Source: Acidiferrobacteraceae bacterium
Lineage (GTDB): Bacteria; Pseudomonadota; Gammaproteobacteria; Arenicellales; UBA868
DNA length: 13,099 nucleotides
Assembly: GCA_002714255.1 (NCBI GenBank)
Contig: PAWW01000058.1
Coordinates: forward strand, 6,615 to 19,713
Direction of reading: 5' to 3'
Below the pieces are notes generated by a model. It had not been told where the DNA came from. It worked only from the letters and a program-made list of their open reading frames with translations, and searched no databases. A program made the position numbers and the translations under genes. The first letter of the stretch is position 1. Each line of letters opens with the position of its first letter. Of this stretch, positions 8,102 to 13,099 are shown piece after piece.

Positions 8102-8109
8102 TCTTGGCC

Positions 8110-9375
8110 ATGACAAAACGACAAAATATCTTCTATGCGCAATCCGGCGGGGTTACGGCGGTGATTAATGCGAGTGCTTGTGGCGTTCTCGAGACAGCCG
8201 CCAAACACAAGAAAGCAATCGGCCGTGTTTATGCCGGCCGCAACGGCATCATCGGCGCCTTAACTGAAGATTTAATCGATACCAGCCGAGAGACCAAACA
8301 AGCCATATCGGCTCTGCGTTACACACCCGCTGGCGCTTTCGGCTCCTGCCGATACAAGTTGAAGGGGCTTAACGAGAACCGGGCCCAATATGAGCGTTTG
8401 ATCGAAGTATTCGAGGCCCACAATATCGGCTATTTCCTCTACAACGGAGGGGGAGATTCCGCTGACACCTGCCTTAAAGTATCGCAGTTATCGAAGAATA
8501 TGGGGTTCCCGATTCAGGCGATCCATATACCCAAGACCGTAGACAATGACTTACCGATGACCGACAACTGCCCTGGGTTTGGGTCCGTTGCAAAGTACGT
8601 CGCCATCTCTACACGCGAAGCGAGTTTCGATGTCGCGTCGATGGCGAAGACCTCTACTAAGGTTTTCGTTCTCGAAGTCATGGGTCGACACGCCGGCTGG
8701 ATCGCAGCGGCTGGGGGCATGGCCGCAGACGGCGACAATGATATACCCATTCTGATCCTGTTCCCGGAAGTTCCGTTCAAGCGGCACCGCTTTATGGCAG
8801 CAGTGAAACAAAAGGTAAAAACACACGGTTACTGCTCTGTGGTCGTATCCGAAGGTCTACGTGATCACCAAGGGAGGTTTCTCTCGGACCAAGGATTGCG
8901 CGATGCGTTCGGCCACGCCCAACTCGGGGGCGTAGCTTCAGTTATCTCAACGATGGTCAAGGACGATCTGGGTCTTAAATATCACTACGCTGTCGCTGAC
9001 TACCTGCAACGGTCTGCGCGTCATATCGCATCACTGACTGATGTTTCGCAAGCCTATGCCGTGGGCCAAGCTGCGGTGGAACTGGCCCTGCGAGGCAAAA
9101 ATTCCATTATGCCCAGTATCGTCCGCACGTCGAACAAGCCTTATCGCTGGCGCATCGGTGAAGCCAAATTGAGCCGCGTCGCTAACCGCGAAAAGATGAT
9201 GCCGGCGAGTTTCATCACACGCGACGGTTTCGGCATTACCCAGCGCTGCCGGACATACCTCGCACCATTGATGAAAGGCGAAGATTATCCACCCTACCGT
9301 AACGGTCTACCACGCTACGTCAGACTGAAAAACACGGCTGTACCGAAAAAACTGAAGACTCCCTTTGCGCTCTGA
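8110..9375 (+). CDS. pfp: Pyrophosphate-dependent 6-phosphofructokinase
   Basis: A 421-residue phosphofructokinase that by motif should use pyrophosphate and act reversibly on fructose 6-phosphate and fructose 1,6-bisphosphate. Landmarks: N-terminal FYAQSGGVTAVINAS (first phosphate-binding loop), YNGGGDSADT (111-120), IPKTVDNDLPMTDNCPGFGS (140-159) with catalytic Asp145, and VMGRHAGWIA (190-199). Lys142 in PKTVDND replaces the Gly of ATP enzymes (PGTIDND), and Asp116 in GGGDS replaces the second Gly of GGDGS; both are hallmarks of PPi use. The third position of GGGDS is Gly, whereas related PPi enzymes usually have Asp or Asn. In methanotrophs and thiotrophic symbionts such enzymes can also handle sedoheptulose phosphates and serve the Calvin cycle in place of bisphosphatases. 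The neighbouring cbbQ-like gene fits that setting. Nucleotide preference is inferred, not measured. Confidence 0.93.
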   Translation: MTKRQNIFYAQSGGVTAVINASACGVLETAAKHKKAIGRVYAGRNGIIGALTEDLIDTSRETKQAISALRYTPAGAFGSCRYKLKGLNENRAQYERLIEVFEAHNIGYFLYNGGGDSADTCLKVSQLSKNMGFPIQAIHIPKTVDNDLPMTDNCPGFGSVAKYVAISTREASFDVASMAKTSTKVFVLEVMGRHAGWIAAAGGMAADGDNDIPILILFPEVPFKRHRFMAAVKQKVKTHGYCSVVVSEGLRDHQGRFLSDQGLRDAFGHAQLGGVASVISTMVKDDLGLKYHYAVADYLQRSARHIASLTDVSQAYAVGQAAVELALRGKNSIMPSIVRTSNKPYRWRIGEAKLSRVANREKMMPASFITRDGFGITQRCRTYLAPLMKGEDYPPYRNGLPRYVRLKNTAVPKKLKTPFAL

Positions 9376-9409
9376 AATCGCATACGACATTCACTTTCGA
9401 CAAACGCCC

Positions 9410-9448
9410 AAACCATTGCACACAGGAGTCCATCGGAGGCTATGGTTT
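9410..9448. repeat. Inverted repeat downstream of the phosphofructokinase gene
   Basis: AAACCAT at 9410-9416 is the reverse complement of ATGGTTT at 9442-9448, with a 25-base loop. No T-run follows. It could be part of an RNA structure or a binding site, and 7 bp in this spacing may be chance. Confidence 0.25.
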
Positions 9449-9480
9449 CGATGTGAGCACGAGGCGATAATCGGTAGGTC

Positions 9481-9507
9481 GATGGCTAGTACTTAACCCT
9501 AGCCATC
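9481..9507. repeat. Perfect 9-bp stem-loop upstream of cbbQ
   Basis: GATGGCTAG (9481-9489) and CTAGCCATC (9499-9507) are exact reverse complements around a nine-base loop (TACTTAACC). The hairpin ends 42 bases before the preferred cbbQ ATG. It lacks a T-run, so it is more likely an operator, a leader hairpin or an RNA-processing site between phosphofructokinase and cbbQ than an intrinsic terminator. Confidence 0.55.
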
Positions 9508-9549
9508 AACGTTGCGGCAATCCCATTGACGAACACGAATGCATTAAAT

Positions 9550-10362
9550 ATGGACCCAAAAGTAATTCCGACTCAGGTGTACAGGGTGAAAACTGAACCC
9601 TACTACGCTTCGCAGGGGAGCGAGATTGAGCTATTTGAAGCCGCTTACCGTAACCAGATTCCAATTCTCCTAAAGGGGCCGACGGGCTGCGGAAAAACCC
9701 GTTTCATGGAACACATGGCTTTCCGTCTTTCCCGACCTTTGGTGACGGTGTCCTGTCACGACGACCTGACTGCCTCGGACCTGGTCGGGCGCTTTCTGAT
9801 CGTCGGGGGGGAAACCCAATGGGTCGACGGCCCGTTAGCTCAAGCAGTGCGCTGCGGTGCATTGTGCTACCTCGACGAAGTGGTTGAGGCACGCAAGGAC
9901 ACCACGGTTGTGATTCATCCCCTTGCCGATGAGCGGCGGGTACTGCCGATTGAAAAGACCGGTGAGTTATTGCGGGCCACCGAGGCTTTTGGGCTGACGA
10001 TTTCCTATAACCCCGGATATCAGAGCGTATTAAAAGATCTCAAGCCAAGCACGCGGCAGCGCTTTGTCGCCATTGAGTTCGGGTACCCCAGCGCTGAACT
10101 CGAAACAGAGATCGTTGTTCGTGAATCCGGCGTGGACGAGAACACCGCCACTTTGCTGGTTAAGTACGCCGCCATGACACGCAATCTGAAGGGGAACGGG
10201 TTGGAAGAGGGCGCCAGCACCCGCTTGCTCGTTCATGCCGGCAAACTAATGGTCAGCGGAGTTGACTCACGCATCGCCTGTCAGGGCGCTATTGTAGAAT
10301 CACTCACCGATGAACCGGAGATGCTCGCTGCACTAAACGAACTCGCCACATCGCTTTTCTGA
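9550..10362 (+). CDS. cbbQ: CbbQ/NorQ-type MoxR AAA+ ATPase
   Basis: A 270-residue AAA+ ATPase of the MoxR family, CbbQ/NorQ branch. CbbQ with CbbO reactivates inhibited RuBisCO; NorQ with NorD matures nitric oxide reductase. Motifs: [18 protein letters not shown] near the N terminus, Walker A GPTGCGKT (43-50), [17 protein letters not shown], Walker [17 protein letters not shown] (104-119), sensor-1 Asn154 in ISYNPGYQS, arginine region STRQRF, then the helical lid ending [15 protein letters not shown]. Length matches the family (about 265-275). The ATG at 9550 is chosen because it gives the usual N terminus; an upstream TTG at 9526 would add eight residues, and neither has a Shine-Dalgarno. 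The PPi-PFK neighbour favours CbbQ over NorQ, but no RuBisCO or NOR gene is visible. Its VWA partner lies 585 bases downstream, beyond an antiparallel gene. Confidence 0.92.
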   Translation: MDPKVIPTQVYRVKTEPYYASQGSEIELFEAAYRNQIPILLKGPTGCGKTRFMEHMAFRLSRPLVTVSCHDDLTASDLVGRFLIVGGETQWVDGPLAQAVRCGALCYLDEVVEARKDTTVVIHPLADERRVLPIEKTGELLRATEAFGLTISYNPGYQSVLKDLKPSTRQRFVAIEFGYPSAELETEIVVRESGVDENTATLLVKYAAMTRNLKGNGLEEGASTRLLVHAGKLMVSGVDSRIACQGAIVESLTDEPEMLAALNELATSLF

Positions 10363-10380
10363 CGCTATCCAGAATGCTGA

Positions 10381-10812
10381 CTACTCGCGAGGCACGATCA
10401 ACCGCGGTTTACTTGCTTTTGAACGCACTCGGTCGATAGCTCGATTCACTAGTCGGTTGCGCAGCATATATAACAGGCACCATCGTTTGCCGGGAAAATC
10501 CATCAAGGCCAACCCCATCAACATCGTGAGAATCCCCTGACCTGGCAATACCAGCATAACAAGGCCGAGCAATAAGAGAATCCAGCCGGCAATATTTCTC
10601 GCAAGAGCCCCCATCAGCGGCCGAACCCAGTGTCCTTGGGGACCCACCGCAGAATCGCGCCGAGTAACAAAGTAGTCCGCAGGCATCCGGGTCAGAGCCA
10701 CGATGACTAAACTGGCGTACAAAAGGGCCAACCCGACCGACCCGATCGTAATCAAAGTAACCATAGCGGGATGTTGTTGAATCCAGCCAAGAACAAGGGA
10801 CAGGCTAACCAT
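10381..10812 (-). CDS. Small PGPGW-like inner-membrane protein
   Basis: A membrane protein of about 143 residues, function unknown. From the ATG at 10812 it has one strong hydrophobic helix near the N terminus (MVTLITIGSVGLALLYASLV), a short hydrophilic stretch, and a second hydrophobic region (IAGWILLLLGLVMLVLPG). The latter runs into LPGQGILTMLMGLALMDFPGKR and a basic tail RAIDRVRSKASKP. The LPGQG...DFPGKR pattern is that of the putative PGPGW transmembrane family. Start is uncertain: ATGs at 10851 and 10848 and a TTG at 10896 are in frame, none with a clear ribosome site; 10812 is chosen because the first helix begins soon after it. The gene is antiparallel between cbbQ (stop 18 bases away, convergent) and the VWA gene (divergent), interrupting the usual cbbQ-cbbO adjacency. 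Confidence 0.8.
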   Translation of the reverse strand: MVSLSLVLGWIQQHPAMVTLITIGSVGLALLYASLVIVALTRMPADYFVTRRDSAVGPQGHWVRPLMGALARNIAGWILLLLGLVMLVLPGQGILTMLMGLALMDFPGKRWCLLYMLRNRLVNRAIDRVRSKASKPRLIVPRE

Positions 10813-10947
10813 CGGGTTACAAGAGAAATTGTCGGGAGTCGAGTACATCATGCCGTAGCCGCGACACTGCCGCAACGTCGAATCGCTCGCTACCAACCGG
10901 AATTACAATGACAGCTTTCCAGTCTTGAACATTTCTGATCCCAAGTT

Positions 10948-13086
10948 ATGAAACGCATCGCAACACCACTAACCAGCGGGCTGATCGAAGAGCGCCTCGA
11001 TGAAATACTCGACGCGGTTCTTTCCTCGCGCCGCACGGCCACCGAACCTGCACACGCGTTAGCCAAACGCAATCGCCCTGAGCAGGATTTCATATTTTAC
11101 TGGCTCGGCGTGATCATCCGCACCAATTCAGAAATGGGGTTCCAATTTGTCAGTCACGCATCGCGGGCATTTGAATTGATGGATTTCGAAGGGGTCGAAG
11201 CCTGGATTATCGACGCCATGGACATTTACGACCGGCGCGGCCTTTACCCGGGTAGCGAAGCCTTTTCCAACGCCCAGCCTTTCGCCGCCGAGTATGCGTT
11301 GAGGCCCCGTCGAGTTGAGCTCGAACAGATTAATGGGATTCTCGACCGTTATGTCTGTGGTCTGTCGGGTCGAAACCTCCATCTGCAAGAGGGTGATGAC
11401 ACCTTCACTGACACAGAAACATTGTTTCTGCCTCCCGAGGTCACACAGTACAGTGGCTCACAACAAAATTTCCTGTTGTATAAAGCAACTGCTACCCACC
11501 TGTGGGCACAAACTCGCTACGGAACCTTCAAACGAAATGCGCCGGGTGATGCTCTGTTGTCTGAAAAGCTCAATCGTTTTTCCGATCCGGAACAAGCCCG
11601 GGCACTGTTCTCAAGACTCGAAGCTCACCGTATCGATGCCTGTGTGCGCCGTGATTTTCCCGGCATGGCGCGTGACCTTCAAGCGCTCACCCTCGATACA
11701 AACACAGCGGACAGTAATCTCGATCTGCAACAGGCAATGGTTGCGCTTGAATCGTCAGGCACCACGGTGGAAGACACCCTGCGGTGGGTTGCACAATGCC
11801 TTCGCCGGAATGTCGTCGTGCCCAATCCGTTACCTTGGCAGGGCGTGTTGAAACTTGAGCAAGCCGAAGCTGTCCTCGCGATGCGCATCGAACACGAACG
11901 GGAAATGCTCAGCGCACGCTTATCCGAAATGCTTGACGAACAGACGGACGAATCGGACGAAGAAGACAAACGGCGATTTCAACTCCACGACCCACAAAAC
12001 CAAGATAGCGACGAAGCAGTAATGCTTGATCTTGATGGCGAAGCGATTAAATCAACACCAGAAGTAGCGCAACTGTTGACCTCTATTTTGCAAGACTTCC
12101 AACACATCCCTCCGGAGTACCTTGCTGCTGCCGGTGCTAGCCGGGCCGACGCATCGCAATTCGTCTCGCCACCTGATAACGATAGCACTCGCAGTTCAGA
12201 TACTACCGATGCGTCCAACGTCATGCACTACCCTGAATGGGATTTTCGGCGACGCCACTATCGCAAGAACTGGTGCGCTTTACGCGAGATAGAGATGCAC
12301 CCGTCATCGGAACCATTTGTCGAGCAAACGCTCGCCCGCTATCGCGGACTGGTGGTCGCCCTAAGGCGGACGTTCGAGGCCTTGCGCGACGGCAATAAGC
12401 GACTGCGCCATCAAATCAGTGGTGACAACATCGACCTAGATGCTCTCATTACCGCTCACGCGGACGCTGCCGCAGGCCATGAGATGTCGGACCAATTATT
12501 CACTCAACATCGTCGTATAGACAGGGACATCGCTGTCATGTTCATGGTTGATGTCAGCGGCTCAACCAAGGGCTGGGTTAACGAAGCAGAGCGAGAAAGT
12601 CTAGTCCTGTTATGCGAAGCACTTGAAATCCTGGGTGATCGCTACGCGATTTATGGTTTTTCCGGAATGACCCGAAAACGTTGCGAACTGTATCGAATCA
12701 AACGGTTCGATGATGATTATGGGGCAGACGTGCGGGCCAGAATTTCTGGAATAAAACCACAGGACTACACGCGGATGGGTGTCATCATCCGCCACCTAAC
12801 CCGTTTGCTCAATACGGTAGAAGCACGTACCCGTTTGCTGATCACCTTGTCGGACGGCAAACCGGATGACTACGACGGCTATCGGGGCGAATACGGTATC
12901 GAGGATACTCGCCAGGCGTTGCTGGAAGCCAAGCACACAGGCGTCCATCCGTTCTGCATTACCATCGACCACAGGGGTCACGATTACCTACCCCACATGT
13001 ACGGCGCGGTCAACTACACGGTTATCGAAGATGTCCGCCAGTTGCCCGTGCGAGTGTCAGATATCTATCGCAGACTCACAGCTTGA
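10948..13086 (+). CDS. cbbO: CbbO/NorD-type VWA-domain protein, partner of the MoxR ATPase
   Basis: A 712-residue protein with a C-terminal von Willebrand factor A domain and a long N-terminal helical region, the CbbO/NorD architecture. The MIDAS metal site is complete: D535-x-S537-x-S539 in MVDVSGST, Thr608 in DYTRMG, and Asp636 in LSDGKPDD. The N-terminal part has the family block FVSHASRAFELMDFEGVEAW with YDRRGLYPGS following (68-103). A low-complexity acidic linker (about 328-425) separates the halves. In CbbQO the VWA domain anchors the AAA+ ring to the substrate enzyme. It probably works with the cbbQ product despite the intervening antiparallel gene. The start is the first ATG giving a normal N terminus; no Shine-Dalgarno is evident. 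TACAAT (10904-10909) resembles a -10 but lacks a -35, so separate transcription from cbbQ is possible. NorD is the alternative identity. Confidence 0.88.
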   Translation: MKRIATPLTSGLIEERLDEILDAVLSSRRTATEPAHALAKRNRPEQDFIFYWLGVIIRTNSEMGFQFVSHASRAFELMDFEGVEAWIIDAMDIYDRRGLYPGSEAFSNAQPFAAEYALRPRRVELEQINGILDRYVCGLSGRNLHLQEGDDTFTDTETLFLPPEVTQYSGSQQNFLLYKATATHLWAQTRYGTFKRNAPGDALLSEKLNRFSDPEQARALFSRLEAHRIDACVRRDFPGMARDLQALTLDTNTADSNLDLQQAMVALESSGTTVEDTLRWVAQCLRRNVVVPNPLPWQGVLKLEQAEAVLAMRIEHEREMLSARLSEMLDEQTDESDEEDKRRFQLHDPQNQDSDEAVMLDLDGEAIKSTPEVAQLLTSILQDFQHIPPEYLAAAGASRADASQFVSPPDNDSTRSSDTTDASNVMHYPEWDFRRRHYRKNWCALREIEMHPSSEPFVEQTLARYRGLVVALRRTFEALRDGNKRLRHQISGDNIDLDALITAHADAAAGHEMSDQLFTQHRRIDRDIAVMFMVDVSGSTKGWVNEAERESLVLLCEALEILGDRYAIYGFSGMTRKRCELYRIKRFDDDYGADVRARISGIKPQDYTRMGVIIRHLTRLLNTVEARTRLLITLSDGKPDDYDGYRGEYGIEDTRQALLEAKHTGVHPFCITIDHRGHDYLPHMYGAVNYTVIEDVRQLPVRVSDIYRRLTA

Positions 13087-13099
13087 TGCATTCGGGAGG
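13086..13099 (+). other. Possible start region of a further plus-strand gene
   Basis: The TGA stop of the VWA gene overlaps an ATG (13086-13088), and GGGAGG, a strong Shine-Dalgarno match, occupies the last six bases. Either the ATG is a coupled start or, more likely, a gene begins about 5-10 bases beyond the window. Nothing about its product can be seen. Confidence 0.35.

Larger units (their letters stand above)
7433..8109. other. 677-base gap between divergent adk and PPi-PFK genes
   Basis: No convincing protein gene is seen. Short open frames here (for example 7584-7856 plus, 7879-8208 minus) have no recognisable domain, and the second runs into the phosphofructokinase gene. The gap is longer than two divergent promoters need. 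It contains a candidate adk promoter (7518-7547, minus), two plus-strand hairpins at 7614-7640 and 7667-7688, a weak minus-strand stem-plus-T element near 7742-7758, and a T7 run at 8004-8010 without a clear stem before it. For the phosphofructokinase, TTAACG (8030-8035) with TATGCT (8052-8057) is a poor -35/-10 pair. A decayed gene or a small RNA gene is possible. Confidence 0.5.

Noticed and set aside
7879-8208. Minus-strand open frame of 109 codons in the gap.
   Set aside because: It overlaps the start of the phosphofructokinase gene, has no recognisable domain and an unusual Ser/Arg-rich composition; it is most likely a chance frame.

Overview
The window looks like a chromosomal segment from a gammaproteobacterium, probably one that fixes CO2. 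The ubiE-ubiJ-ubiB order and an IscR very close to the E. coli type point to Gammaproteobacteria. A pyrophosphate-type phosphofructokinase beside a CbbQ/CbbO-like pair points to a modified Calvin cycle. This lifestyle is inferred: no RuBisCO, sulfur-oxidation or nitric oxide reductase gene lies in the window. No transposase, phage gene, CRISPR array, tRNA or rRNA was seen.

Positions 1-7432 are all on the minus strand and form two transcription blocks. The upstream block reads adk, hemB, a DUF971 gene, ubiE, ubiJ, ubiB. It supplies adenylate kinase, a heme-pathway enzyme and three ubiquinone factors, with gaps of a few bases, start/stop overlaps, and larger gaps of about 67 and 40-50 bases around DUF971 and ubiJ. 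A strong candidate intrinsic terminator overlaps the end of ubiB (1969-2016). The second block is iscR followed by sufB, which runs off the left edge. It is the start of a SUF iron-sulfur assembly operon under an IscR-type regulator that keeps all four cluster ligands.

Positions 7433-8109 form a 677-base gap with no convincing protein. It holds a candidate adk promoter on the minus strand and, on the plus strand, two hairpins, one followed by four T (7614-7693), that could belong to a small RNA.

Positions 8110-13086 are mostly plus strand: PPi-dependent phosphofructokinase, a CbbQ/NorQ MoxR-type AAA+ ATPase, and a CbbO/NorD-type von Willebrand factor A (VWA) protein. A small PGPGW-like membrane protein gene on the minus strand sits between the ATPase and its expected VWA partner. 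The ATPase and VWA protein are expected to act together as a remodelling machine, classically on RuBisCO (CbbQO) or nitric oxide reductase (NorQD).

The most unusual items are the long Lys/Ala/Pro-rich tail on adenylate kinase, the PPi-PFK/cbbQ/cbbO neighbourhood with its embedded antiparallel membrane-protein gene, and several precise inverted repeats between genes. I did not find a clearly undescribed multi-gene system.
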